From the NCBI GenBank assembly GCA_030538115.1, contig JAUNUP010000022.1, positions 1-49,971 of the forward strand: a stretch of DNA of 49,971 nucleotides. Direction: 5' to 3'. The DNA is from Dermatophilus congolensis. Its GTDB lineage: Bacteria; Actinomycetota; Actinomycetes; Actinomycetales; Dermatophilaceae. The notes beneath the pieces were generated by a model. The model worked only from the letters and a program-made list of their open reading frames with translations, did no database searches and was not told the origin of the DNA. Shown here piece after piece: positions 24,415 through 33,592 of the stretch (position 1 is its first letter; every line of letters starts with the position of its first letter). The translations under genes and the position numbers were made by a program.

Positions 24415-26051
24415 AAAACGAGAAGGTCCAGCACGTCGTCACGCGCGTGAAGGCGACGTTCACCGATTTCACGCGAGGCCAGAGGGCCGTCACGATCGTC
24501 GCCGCGCTCGTGGCGATCGCGGGCGCCGTGGTGTTCTTCATGTGGGCCAGCAAGCCCAACATGACGGCCCTGTACACCGTGCCGCTCACCCCGAGCGACG
24601 CCTCGGTGGTGCAGAGCAAACTCACCGAGACCGGTGTGCCGTTCGAGCTGAGCCAAGACGGCACCTCGTTCAAGGTGCCCGACTCGCAGGTCGCCCAGGT
24701 GCGGCTCGACCTCGCCGGCCAGAACATCCCGAGCAAGACGGATGCCGAGCAGGGCTGGGGTCTTGTCGAGAACGCCCCCATGACGGCCTCCGACGAGCAG
24801 CAGCGCGTGCTCATCCAGCGCGCCACCGAGGGTGAACTCGCGAACTCGATCAAGAAGATCGACACGGTCGAGGCCGTCGACGTGAACCTCGGCCTGCCCA
24901 ACGACGACGTGTTCGTGCGCGAACAGGCCGCGCCGTCGGCCGCGGTGATGCTGACGCCGAAGAGCGGCCAGACCGTCTCCGCCTCTCAGGTAGAGGCGAT
25001 CGTGCACCTGGTCTCGAGCTCGGTTCCGAAGATGACTCCCGGCAACGTGACCGTCACCGACTCGTCGGGCCGCCTCCTGTCGGCCCAGGGCACCCTCGGT
25101 GCCGGTATGGGCGAGGCACGCCTCGCGCAGCAGACCGCGCAGAGCAACGCCCTGCAGGCCAAGCTTCAGGCGATGCTCGACACGGCCGTCGGCGTGGGCA
25201 ACAGCGCCGTCACGGTCGACGCCCAGCTCGACTTCTCGAACTCGACGATCGAGCGCAACGAGTACCTCGCGCCTCCCAACGGCACCCCTCCGCTGCAGGA
25301 GGACACGAGTACCGAGACCCTCGTCGGTAACGGTCAGACACCCGTGGGTGGCGTGCTCGGACCCGACAACATCCCGGTGCCGCAGGCCAACAACGCCAAC
25401 ACGAACCAGAACTGGAACAAGGAGACGGCGAAGAACGTCAACGCCGTCGGCACCGAGCGCACCTTGACGACTCCGGCCGCCGGCCGCGTGTCGAACCTCA
25501 ACGTCGCGGTTATGCTCGACCAGCGCACCACCGGCGCCATCAACCAGGCCCAGATCGAGGCGCTCGTCGCCACTGCCGCGGGCACCGATGCCGCCCGAGG
25601 TGACCGGGTCACCGTGACCAAGGTGCCGTTCGACACGACCGCAGCCACGGCCCGGGCCGCCGCAGACGCAGCCGCCGCCGAACAGAAGCGCATCGACGAC
25701 CTGTGGACGCTGGCCAAGAACATCGGCCTCGCCCTTCTCCTCCTGCTCGCCCTGCTCATCGGCTTCCGCTCGACGCGGACCCGCCGCCGCGAGGTCGAGA
25801 TCGAGGAGCAGGTGGTCGACACCCTGCCCGAACTGCCTGGTGGCAGTGGAGGCGCACAGGCCGCGATCGAAGGCTCGCCCGCCGCCTACGAGCTCGACTA
25901 CGAAGATTCCCTGCCCGTGGTGGAGGCCACGCCGGTCGACCCGCAGTCGATCGCGCGCTCCACCGCCCGCCAGGAGATCGGTCAGCTCGTGGAGGACAAC
26001 CCCGACGAAGTCGCCCGCTTGCTGCGTGGCTGGATGGCAGAACGGAAGTAA
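24411..26051 (+). CDS. fliF: flagellar MS-ring protein FliF
   Basis: A 546-residue membrane protein forming the MS ring around the export gate. Transmembrane segments lie at about 24-46 (VTIVAALVAIAGAVVFFMWA) and 427-448 (NIGLALLLLLALLIGFRST), bracketing the large ring-building domain with the motif YTVPLTPSDASVVQSKL and the secretin-like part NVTVTDSSGRLLSAQG. The cytoplasmic tail ends VEDNPDEVARLLRGWMAE, the FliG-binding segment. Starts at GTG 24411. Confidence 0.95.
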   Translation: MKNEKVQHVVTRVKATFTDFTRGQRAVTIVAALVAIAGAVVFFMWASKPNMTALYTVPLTPSDASVVQSKLTETGVPFELSQDGTSFKVPDSQVAQVRLDLAGQNIPSKTDAEQGWGLVENAPMTASDEQQRVLIQRATEGELANSIKKIDTVEAVDVNLGLPNDDVFVREQAAPSAAVMLTPKSGQTVSASQVEAIVHLVSSSVPKMTPGNVTVTDSSGRLLSAQGTLGAGMGEARLAQQTAQSNALQAKLQAMLDTAVGVGNSAVTVDAQLDFSNSTIERNEYLAPPNGTPPLQEDTSTETLVGNGQTPVGGVLGPDNIPVPQANNANTNQNWNKETAKNVNAVGTERTLTTPAAGRVSNLNVAVMLDQRTTGAINQAQIEALVATAAGTDAARGDRVTVTKVPFDTTAATARAAADAAAAEQKRIDDLWTLAKNIGLALLLLLALLIGFRSTRTRRREVEIEEQVVDTLPELPGGSGGAQAAIEGSPAAYELDYEDSLPVVEATPVDPQSIARSTARQEIGQLVEDNPDEVARLLRGWMAERK

Positions 26052-26054
26052 TCG

Positions 26055-27065
26055 ATGAGTGCCGCGCAAATGTCGGGCCTTCGCAAGGCCGCGATCCTCC
26101 TCGTGCAGCTCGGCAAAGAACACTCGGCAGCGATCATGAAGACGCTGCGCGAGAGCGAGGTCGAGGCCCTCACGGCCGAGATCGCCAGGCTCGAGAGTGT
26201 GGATGTCGACACCCTCGACGAGGTGCTGGAGGAGTTTCAGCAGCTCGCCAAGGCCCGCCAGTACTACGTGCAGGGCGGTGTCTCGTTCGCCGAAGAGGTG
26301 CTGGTCGCCACGATGGGGCAGGACAAGGCCGCCGAGGTGATGGCGCGCCTGTCGGCCTCCATGGTCGAGATGCCCTTCGAGTTTCTGCGCCGCGTGGAGC
26401 CGAAGGTGCTGCTCAGCTACCTCTCCGACGAGCACCCGCAGACGATCGCCCTGGTGATCGCGTACATGCCCGCCGACCAGGCAGCCATCGTGCTCTCGGG
26501 TCTGCTGCCCGAGACGCAGGCGGAGGTCGCGCACCGCCTCGCGGTGATGGACCGCACCTCGCCCGAGATCGTCAAGCAGGTCGAATCGCACCTCGAGCGG
26601 CGCCTCTCGACGTTGGTGCAGGCCGCCGACTCCACTGCCGTGGGTGGCCTGAAGCCGCTGGTCGACATCATCAACCAGTCCGACCGCACCACCGAGCGCA
26701 TGATCCTCGACGGCCTCGAGAAGCGTGATCTCGAACTCGCCGAAGAGGTTCGGGCACACATGTTCATGTTCGAAGACATCGTCGGACTCGACGACCGCGC
26801 CGTGCAGGTCGTGCTGCGCAAGGTCGACTCCAAGGACCTCGCCGTCGCCCTCAAGGGTGTGCGCGAGGACGTGCGCGAGAAGATCACCCGCAACATGTCG
26901 GAGCGCGCCGCGCTCGCCCTCGCCGACGAGATCTCGATTCTCGGCCCCGTGCGCCTCAAGCAGGTCGAAGAGGCGCAGGCCGTGGTCATCCGCCAGATCC
27001 GCATGCTGGAAGAGGCGGGCGAGATCGTCGTCGCACGCAGCGGAGCGGACGAGTTCGTTGCTTAA
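26055..27065 (+). CDS. fliG: flagellar motor switch protein FliG
   Basis: A 336-residue C-ring protein that binds FliF, FliM and the stator. The middle domain has EHPQTIALVIAYMPADQAA (the conserved EHPQTIA motif), and the C-terminal torque domain has MFMFEDIVGLDDRAVQVVLRKV and KDLAVALKGV with charged residues facing MotA. Length is standard. It starts 3 nt after fliF and its end overlaps fliH by 8 nt. Confidence 0.96.
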   Translation: MSAAQMSGLRKAAILLVQLGKEHSAAIMKTLRESEVEALTAEIARLESVDVDTLDEVLEEFQQLAKARQYYVQGGVSFAEEVLVATMGQDKAAEVMARLSASMVEMPFEFLRRVEPKVLLSYLSDEHPQTIALVIAYMPADQAAIVLSGLLPETQAEVAHRLAVMDRTSPEIVKQVESHLERRLSTLVQAADSTAVGGLKPLVDIINQSDRTTERMILDGLEKRDLELAEEVRAHMFMFEDIVGLDDRAVQVVLRKVDSKDLAVALKGVREDVREKITRNMSERAALALADEISILGPVRLKQVEEAQAVVIRQIRMLEEAGEIVVARSGADEFVA

Positions 27066-27816
27066 CCACAACACGCGCCCGCTCGCCGGGGCACAGGCTC
27101 GGCCTGCCGCCCCGGCGGGCTACGTGCTGCGCGGAGACGAGGCCACCGAGCGCACCCGCCAGGCGGTGCTGGGCTCGAACCTCGTCATGTCACCGTTCGC
27201 GGGCGTCGCCTACGCCGACCCGCGCCTCACCGACCCGCGCATGCACGAACTGGTCGAGGAGGCCCGCGAGGAAGCCCGCCGCCTCGGCTACGCCGACGGG
27301 CAGGCCGAAGGGTACGAAGACGGGCGTGTCGCCGGACTCGAGTTGATGGACAACGAGATCCGGGCGCTCAAGGCGCGTACCGAGCAGGAGCGGGCCGAGA
27401 TCCGCGCCGCGTTCGAGGAGCTGCACGCCAACAGCATCCGAGCCGTCGCCGACGCGCTCGTGTACCAATTGCCGCTGATCGAGGAGCTGCGCGACCTGGT
27501 CGCCACCCTCGCCGTGGACATCGCCGAAGAGCTCGCGGGGCACCACCTGCGTGTCGACGGGTGCGCCGCGGTCGACTCCGTGCGTAAGGCCCTCGAGCAG
27601 GTGCCCAAGCACATCGCGGTGCGCCTGCGCCTCAACCCCGCCGACGCGGCCCAGGTGAGCGAGTTCGTGGCCGAGCAGGAGGAGTCGAGCCTGTTCACAG
27701 TGACCGCCGACCCCACCGTGCAGCGCGGTGACGCTATCGCCGAGGCCGAGAACCTCGAGGTCGAGGTGTGCCTCGCCGACGCGCTGGAGGCCGTGCGAAA
27801 GGTCCTGCATCCGTGA
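27058..27816 (+). CDS. fliH: flagellar export regulator FliH
   Basis: About 252 residues. FliH forms a stalk that holds the FliI ATPase near the export gate. Charged helical stretch LVEEAREEARRLGYADGQAEGYEDGRVAGLELM (about 61-93) contains the Ala/Gly repeat pattern of FliH coiled coils, and the C-terminal half fits the V-type ATPase subunit E-like domain. The start is uncertain: TTG 27058 within fliG, or GTG 27124 (230 residues). No good Shine-Dalgarno precedes either. The stop overlaps the fliI GTG. Confidence 0.85.
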   Translation: MLNHNTRPLAGAQARPAAPAGYVLRGDEATERTRQAVLGSNLVMSPFAGVAYADPRLTDPRMHELVEEAREEARRLGYADGQAEGYEDGRVAGLELMDNEIRALKARTEQERAEIRAAFEELHANSIRAVADALVYQLPLIEELRDLVATLAVDIAEELAGHHLRVDGCAAVDSVRKALEQVPKHIAVRLRLNPADAAQVSEFVAEQEESSLFTVTADPTVQRGDAIAEAENLEVEVCLADALEAVRKVLHP

Positions 27817-29192
27817 GCGCGATCCCCTCCGTGAACATCGCCCCGTCTGTGAACACCGAACGACCACACGTGCTCGGCAGCGGCGCCTACGCCGACCTGC
27901 GCGCCCAGTTTCTGCGCGCCACCGCACCCGTCTCGCGCGGACAGGTGATCAGCGCCGTCGGTCTGTCGATCGACGTGGCAGGCCTGCAGCTCGCAGTGGG
28001 TGAGGCCGTGCGGATCATGGGCGACGAGGGGCCGATCATGGCCGAGGTCGTCGCCCTGCACGAGGGCTACGCGTCGTGCATGCCCATCTCCGACCTGCGC
28101 GGCATCCGCGCCGGCAACCCCGTGATCGCCACCGGGGGAGCGCTCGAAGTGCCCGTCGGGCCCGGTCTGCTGGGGCGGGTCGTCAACGCGCTCGGGCAGC
28201 CGATCGACAACGGGCCCGCCCTCTCCGACGTCACGCTCGTCACGACCGAGGGGTCGCCGCCGTCAGCGATGGATCGCGAGCGGATCGGCACGCCGATGCC
28301 CCTGGGCGTGCGTGCCATGGACACGCTCATCCCGTGCGGCAAGGGGCAGCGCATGGGCATCTTCGCCGGCTCCGGTGTGGGTAAGTCGAGCCTGCTGTCG
28401 ATGATCGTGCGCGGTTCCACCGCTCCCGTGTGCGTTCTGGCCCTCGTGGGTGAGCGTGGCCGTGAGGTGCGCGAATTCGTCGAGGGCGACCTTGGCCCGG
28501 AGGGTCTTGCTCGGTCTGTGGTGGTCGTCGCGACCTCCGACGAGCCCGCTCTCGTGCGCCTGCGCGCGGCCTCGACTGCGACCCGAATCGCTGAGTGGTT
28601 CCGTGACCAGGGGCAAGACGTGATCTTGTGTATGGACTCCGTGACGCGTGTGGCGATGGCCCAGCGTGAGGTGGGGCTCGCCTCCGGCGAACCGCCCGCC
28701 ACCCGCGGGTACCCGCCCAGCGTGTTCGGCCTCATGCCCAAGCTGCTGGAGCGGGCCGGCATGGCCGCCACCGGATCGATCACCGGGCTCTACACGGTGC
28801 TCGTCGACGGTGACGACCTCAACGATCCCATCGCCGACAACGTCCGCTCGATTCTCGACGGCCACATCGTGCTCTCTCGCAAGCTCGCGACGCAGGGGCA
28901 TTTTCCGGCCATCGACGTGCTCGAGTCGATCAGCCGTGCCAACAAGGCCCTCACCTCGCGCGAGCAACGGGAGGCGGCCACGACGCTGCGGCGGCTGCTC
29001 GCGGCGCAACGAGATGCCCGCGACCTCATCGACATCGGCGCGTACGTGAAGGGCTCGAACCCCCTCGTCGACCGCGCGCTCACGCAGGCGCCGCAGATCA
29101 ACGACTTCCTCATCCAAGACATGGAAGACCTCACGCCCTACGACGAGAGCTGGGCCCGCCTCGGAGCCATCGCCGCAGGTGGTAGTGGCTGA
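27813..29192 (+). CDS. fliI: flagellar type III export ATPase FliI
   Basis: A 459-residue ATPase starting at GTG 27813 (GTGA overlap with fliH). Walker A is AGSGVGKS at residues 185-192; RERGREVREF-like VGERGREVREFVEGDLG and the Walker B-type LCMDSVTRVAMAQREVGLA follow, as in all type III ATPases. It unfolds and releases export substrates from chaperones at the cytoplasmic face of the gate. The stop overlaps the fliJ ATG by one base. Confidence 0.97.
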   Translation: MSAIPSVNIAPSVNTERPHVLGSGAYADLRAQFLRATAPVSRGQVISAVGLSIDVAGLQLAVGEAVRIMGDEGPIMAEVVALHEGYASCMPISDLRGIRAGNPVIATGGALEVPVGPGLLGRVVNALGQPIDNGPALSDVTLVTTEGSPPSAMDRERIGTPMPLGVRAMDTLIPCGKGQRMGIFAGSGVGKSSLLSMIVRGSTAPVCVLALVGERGREVREFVEGDLGPEGLARSVVVVATSDEPALVRLRAASTATRIAEWFRDQGQDVILCMDSVTRVAMAQREVGLASGEPPATRGYPPSVFGLMPKLLERAGMAATGSITGLYTVLVDGDDLNDPIADNVRSILDGHIVLSRKLATQGHFPAIDVLESISRANKALTSREQREAATTLRRLLAAQRDARDLIDIGAYVKGSNPLVDRALTQAPQINDFLIQDMEDLTPYDESWARLGAIAAGGSG

Positions 29193-29656
29193 TGGCCAAG
29201 TTCACCACCCCGTACGACACGCTCCTGCGGGTGCGGCGCATCGAGGAGGACAAGGCCAAGGGCGTGCTCGCGTCCGCCAACGCCGCGCACCGGGAGGCGG
29301 TCGCGCACCTGGAGGCGACCCGAGAGGCCCACGTCGCCGCGATGGAACGTTCACATGGCGAGACGTCTCTTGAGGGGTTCATGCGCGACGCGCTGCACGG
29401 GCAACGGCTCGCGGAGTCGGTCGTCCTAGCTGGACGCGAAGTCGAAAAGCGCGACGAGGCAAGGCAAGCCGCGATCGAGCAGGTCACAGTGGCTTCACGC
29501 AAGACCCAGGGACTCGAGAAGCTCGTCGACCGAGCCCGCGAGGAGCGGATGCAACAAATCCTCGCCGCAGACCAGCAAGTAGCCGAAGAGAGCAGTGCGG
29601 GCCGGCTAGCCCGCGCCTCGGCCAGCCGTAAAGCACGAAGGAAGGGAGCCCGATGA
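29192..29656 (+). CDS. fliJ: flagellar export protein FliJ
   Basis: A 154-residue protein, almost entirely two long charged helices (a coiled coil), with the family-like N-terminus LLRVRRIEEDKAKG. FliJ sits in the centre of the FliI hexamer and helps couple the export gate to the proton gradient. Sequence identity in this family is always low; the call rests on position between fliI and the next gene, size and coiled-coil make-up. Confidence 0.82.
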   Translation: MAKFTTPYDTLLRVRRIEEDKAKGVLASANAAHREAVAHLEATREAHVAAMERSHGETSLEGFMRDALHGQRLAESVVLAGREVEKRDEARQAAIEQVTVASRKTQGLEKLVDRAREERMQQILAADQQVAEESSAGRLARASASRKARRKGAR

Positions 29657-30981
29657 CCGTCGAAGTCAGTGGCTACGCCGCAGCACAGGCACGAGTGTCT
29701 CAGTTGCGCGCGATGTTCAGTGACGGCACCGCGACGGCCACGGCGACCTCGCAGGGCAGCCAGAACACGGCGGCCTTCAACGACTCGCTCAACCGGGCGC
29801 TCGCCACGGTGAACGACGCCCCTGCCAGCGTCGAGCGGCCGTTCGTCTGGGATCCGATGTCGCACGGCGGCAACGTGCAGGCCAAGGACGGCGCGGCCGC
29901 CGTGCTGCTCAAGGCCGCCACGGACACGGCCAGCCGGGAGGCGCTCGCCGCCCGGGCCGGTGCTGGCCCCGCTCCGACGAGCCTCTCGGGCGTCTCGGGC
30001 TCCTCAAGCTCTGCTGCGAGCACGGGCGTTGCCGGCACTTCGGGTGTTTCGGCCGACGGCATCGGCGGCACCGAGGCCGACAAGGTGCTGCAGACCGCCT
30101 ACAAGTACCTCGGCGTGCCCTACAAGTGGGGCGGCACCGACCCGAACGTGGGCCTCGACTGCTCCGGCTTCGTGCAACTCGTCTACAAGCAGCACGGCGT
30201 CACCCTGCCGCGCGTCTCGCAAGACCAGATGCACGCCGGCCGCAAGGTCGACGGCATCGAGAACGCACGCCCCGGCGACCTCGTCACCTTCGGCAACCCG
30301 GCCACCCACATCGGTATCTACGTGGGCGACGGCAAGATGATCCACGCGCCGCGCACCGGCGACGTCGTCAAGGTGTCGCCGCTGCACAAGAACCTCTCGG
30401 CCATCCGCCGAGTACTGCCCGACGATGCGTGGACTCCGGCCATCACCCGTGGCGGTGGCGCAGGATCGCAGAGCGTGAACGTGCCCGACACGCTCACCAA
30501 CTCGCTCGCTGCCCTGGGCGGTGCGACCGGCGGCGCGGGTCTGACCGGGGCCGTCTCCGGGATTCCGGCCGGCCTGAACTCGCCGCTGACCAAGGCGCCG
30601 GCCGCGTACCAGAAGCTCTTCGTCGCCGCCGAGCAGAAGTACGGCGTGCCCGCCGACCTGCTCGCCGCGGTTGCCAAGCAGGAGAGCAACTACAACCCGC
30701 GCGCCGTCTCGCGCGCCGGGGCTCGCGGCCTCATGCAGCTCATGCCCGGTACTGCCCGCCAGCTCGGGGTCTCCGACTCGTTCAACCCGGCCCAGGCCGT
30801 CGACGGTGCCGCCCGCCTGCTGCGCGACCACCTCGCCACGTTCGGCTCCGTCGACCTGGCGCTCGCCGCCTACAACGCCGGGCCCGGTGCGGTGCGCAAG
30901 CACAACGGCATCCCGCCGTACACCGAAACCCAGAACTACGTCGCCAAGATCACCCGCAACCTCGGAATGAGGGCCGCATGA
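29653..30981 (+). CDS. bifunctional peptidoglycan hydrolase: NlpC/P60 endopeptidase plus SLT lytic transglycosylase
   Basis: A 442-residue protein with two wall-cutting domains. Residues about 140-256 are NlpC/P60 with catalytic Cys170 (LDCSGFVQLVYK), His219 (ATHIGIYVG) and His231 (MIHAPR). Residues about 318-440 are a Slt-type transglycosylase with catalytic Glu344 (AVAKQESNYNPRAVS), GLMQLMPGTARQLG and AAYNAGPGAV. The first 135 residues are low-complexity and contain no signal peptide. Its ATG overlaps the fliJ stop and its stop overlaps the fliK ATG, so it is translated inside the export/hook unit. I infer export through the flagellar channel, doing the job of the muramidase domain of FlgJ: opening the wall for the rod. 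Confidence 0.92.
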   Translation: MTVEVSGYAAAQARVSQLRAMFSDGTATATATSQGSQNTAAFNDSLNRALATVNDAPASVERPFVWDPMSHGGNVQAKDGAAAVLLKAATDTASREALAARAGAGPAPTSLSGVSGSSSSAASTGVAGTSGVSADGIGGTEADKVLQTAYKYLGVPYKWGGTDPNVGLDCSGFVQLVYKQHGVTLPRVSQDQMHAGRKVDGIENARPGDLVTFGNPATHIGIYVGDGKMIHAPRTGDVVKVSPLHKNLSAIRRVLPDDAWTPAITRGGGAGSQSVNVPDTLTNSLAALGGATGGAGLTGAVSGIPAGLNSPLTKAPAAYQKLFVAAEQKYGVPADLLAAVAKQESNYNPRAVSRAGARGLMQLMPGTARQLGVSDSFNPAQAVDGAARLLRDHLATFGSVDLALAAYNAGPGAVRKHNGIPPYTETQNYVAKITRNLGMRAA

Positions 30982-33554
30982 CCAAGCTCGACCTCGCCCC
31001 CCTCGGCACCGCGAACGACGCGGTAGCGGGTGCCTCGCGCTCGTCGCGCAGCTCTGTCGCGGCGCGTGCCGCCGGAGCTCCCGGGGCCTTCGACCGTGCT
31101 CTCGACCAGGCCCGCAACGGCGGCTCCGCTCGCGACGCGCGTGCCGCCGACAACGGTGCCAAGGGTGCGAAGACCTCACGCGAGAGCGCGGCGTTCAGCC
31201 GCGCCGCCGCTGCCGAGGGCGCCAACACCGCCCGCGATCTCGCGGCCGCCGTGCGGGACACGGGCAGCCGCGTTGCCGCGATGGCGCGCCGCACGCTCGG
31301 ACTCGAGACGGGCGCGGGTGCCGGCGTTGCCGGCGAGGGCGCCGTCGCTACTGCCAACGAGACAGCGCCGGCCGAGGTGCTCACGACCGACGTGGTCGTC
31401 GCTGCCGACATCGCCGACACCGGCGTGGCCGGCGCGGGTGCCGGAACCGGTGTGACCGCCGGCAGTGTCGGTACGGCCGGTGCGCCGGTCGTCGACTCCG
31501 GTCTTGCGCTGGGCGACGCTGCTGCGGCTCCTGCCGGTTCTACTGTTGCTGGCGTCACCGACGGATTCGACCTGTCGCTCGCCGGTGCCGCTGCGGCCGG
31601 GGGAGTCGTCGCTGCCGCAGCCAGCGCTCAGTCCGGCGCTGCCGCTCAAGCCGCTCCTGCCGCCGCCGTCGTCGCGACCGACGCGGTGATGGCCTCGTCC
31701 GTTGCGGCTTCGGCTGTGAACGCTCAGGTGACAGTGGTCGCGGGTGTCTCCACTCCTGCAGATGCGAATGTTGCAGGCCAGACTGTCGGGGCTGTATTTA
31801 CCACTCAGCTCGCTGCTCCGACGTCCACCGACGCGGTGTCTTCGGGCGCTGTCGCCTCCGCGCAATCTTCGGCCACTGCCGTGGCTGGTTCGACCGCCAC
31901 GGTCCCGGGTGCGAATGACCAGCTCACAGTGAGTGGCGCCGAGGTTTCGACTCCGGTCGCCACCGCTGTTTCGGCAACGGCGACCGCGTCGGTCATCTCT
32001 CCGGTCGGGTCGCCGACCGCGGACAACCTGCCCCGCTCGACGCACGCGGCACCCGTGGCAGCCGGTATCGGAACGGGACTCGGTGCCACGACGGCCGAAG
32101 CGTCCATCGCCGCAGGTCCAGGTGCTGCCGCCAGCAATGTGACGGCCAACGTGTCTGCTCAGTCATCCGCGGCTCAGCTCGGCGTGCCGACCGTGCCCGC
32201 CGGAGCCGTGTCGGCTGTTCCCGCCTCGGCGGAGGCGGCGGAGCAGCTCGGCGTGGGAGTTACCCCCGCAGCCGCCACCCCGGCCGCAGCCGTCACTGCC
32301 GACACCGCCAAGCCGGCGACCTTCGGCGCGCAACTCACTGGCCATGCCCAGGTAGCCGGTGGTACTGACCAGCCCGCCTTCGCTGTGACCGCAGCCCTCA
32401 CCGGTTCGGTTGCGTCGGCCGAGCAGACCGTAGGCGCGACCTCCGCTGCTCCGGTGTCGCACTCGGCCCACGCCGAGACCGAGCTCCCTGTGCCCACTGC
32501 GGTCCCGACGATCCCGCGCACCGCCGAAGAGGCGGAGCAGGTGGTGGCCGCCACCGTTGCCGCGAACCAGAGCACCGACGTGGCCGCTGCGGCCGAGCAC
32601 GTCAAGCTGCGCGCCACCAGCAGCGCCGCGCCCACGATCGTGACTGCGACGCAGGCCGGTGCGGGTGCGACCGGTGACCAGAGCGCCGCGGCTGCAGCGG
32701 CTGCGGCCGCCGGTGCCGCCGCTGAGCTGCCCGAGACCGAGTCGGCTGAAGGTGAGCCTGCCGCCGTGCGTGCGGTGCCCGGCGTCTCGGTGACCGCGAC
32801 CGCCTCCACCGCTGCCGCCTCGGCATCGGCGGGGGACCAGCAGGCCCCGCCTGATGACCAGCGCCGCGCGGCAGCTCTGCACGCACTGCGTCCGCACGAG
32901 GTGAGCAGTGATGCGACTTCGCGCACGTTCGACCTCACGGGCGCGCGGGTGAACGAATCGCCCGCCGAAGCCGCGATGGCTCCGGCTGCGCAGCCCGCAC
33001 CCGCCGCAGCAGCGCCGGCCGCTCAGGTGGCTCCGCCCGTCGCCACGGCTCCGGTGACGGCACCGGCTCCGGCTGCGGCGCCGACACCGCCTCCGAACGT
33101 GAGCAACGCGCCCGTCATGCCGGTGCACCAGCAGATCGTGCAGGGCATCAGCCCGCTCCTTCGTGGTGCAGACGGCACGTACGCGCTGATGCTGCAGCTC
33201 ACCCCGGTGCACCTCGGCAACGTGCGGGTGCAGGTGGCGTTGAAGAACGGCGAGGTCTCGATTCAAGTGCGGGCCGTCGACGGCTCCACCCGTGACCTGC
33301 TGCGCGACAACGTCGGTGACCTGCGCAGCATGATCCAAGAGATGGGTCTGCAGGCCGGTGACGTCGACGTCGACTCGCAGGGCCCCGGCGACCAGGCCGC
33401 CTTCGCGGCACTCATGGGTGACGATGCCGGATCGCAGCGAGGCACGGCCTCCGGGCAGGGTTCGGGCGACGGTGCTGCTGCAGGTAGCGGCGACGGCGAC
33501 GTCCCTGCGCCTGCTGTTGCCTCGGGTGACTCGGCCCTCGACATCCGACTCTGA
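30978..33554 (+). CDS. fliK: flagellar hook-length control protein FliK
   Basis: An 858-residue protein, about twice the length of enteric FliK (405). ATG 30978 overlaps the previous stop in ATGA. Residues 1 to about 700 are extremely rich in Ala, Val, Thr, Ser and Pro with no clear repeats longer than a few residues, fitting an unfolded molecular ruler. Residues about 714-805 hold the conserved Flg_hook domain (LMLQLTPVHLGNVRVQVAL, GEVSIQVRAVDGSTRDLLRD) that switches export specificity at FlhB. The extreme composition makes the frame look odd, but it is continuous and shares third-position GC bias with its neighbours. Confidence 0.9.
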   Translation: MTKLDLAPLGTANDAVAGASRSSRSSVAARAAGAPGAFDRALDQARNGGSARDARAADNGAKGAKTSRESAAFSRAAAAEGANTARDLAAAVRDTGSRVAAMARRTLGLETGAGAGVAGEGAVATANETAPAEVLTTDVVVAADIADTGVAGAGAGTGVTAGSVGTAGAPVVDSGLALGDAAAAPAGSTVAGVTDGFDLSLAGAAAAGGVVAAAASAQSGAAAQAAPAAAVVATDAVMASSVAASAVNAQVTVVAGVSTPADANVAGQTVGAVFTTQLAAPTSTDAVSSGAVASAQSSATAVAGSTATVPGANDQLTVSGAEVSTPVATAVSATATASVISPVGSPTADNLPRSTHAAPVAAGIGTGLGATTAEASIAAGPGAAASNVTANVSAQSSAAQLGVPTVPAGAVSAVPASAEAAEQLGVGVTPAAATPAAAVTADTAKPATFGAQLTGHAQVAGGTDQPAFAVTAALTGSVASAEQTVGATSAAPVSHSAHAETELPVPTAVPTIPRTAEEAEQVVAATVAANQSTDVAAAAEHVKLRATSSAAPTIVTATQAGAGATGDQSAAAAAAAAAGAAAELPETESAEGEPAAVRAVPGVSVTATASTAAASASAGDQQAPPDDQRRAAALHALRPHEVSSDATSRTFDLTGARVNESPAEAAMAPAAQPAPAAAAPAAQVAPPVATAPVTAPAPAAAPTPPPNVSNAPVMPVHQQIVQGISPLLRGADGTYALMLQLTPVHLGNVRVQVALKNGEVSIQVRAVDGSTRDLLRDNVGDLRSMIQEMGLQAGDVDVDSQGPGDQAAFAALMGDDAGSQRGTASGQGSGDGAAAGSGDGDVPAPAVASGDSALDIRL

Positions 33555-33592
33555 TCTTTCCCCCCTAGCCATCGCCTCCCGGAGGAGAACAC

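Noticed and set aside
24303..27074. A 923-codon open frame on the minus strand opposite fliE-fliF-fliG
   Set aside because: It is the mirror of GC-rich coding sequence; the plus-strand genes are certain and it has no domain or ribosome binding site.
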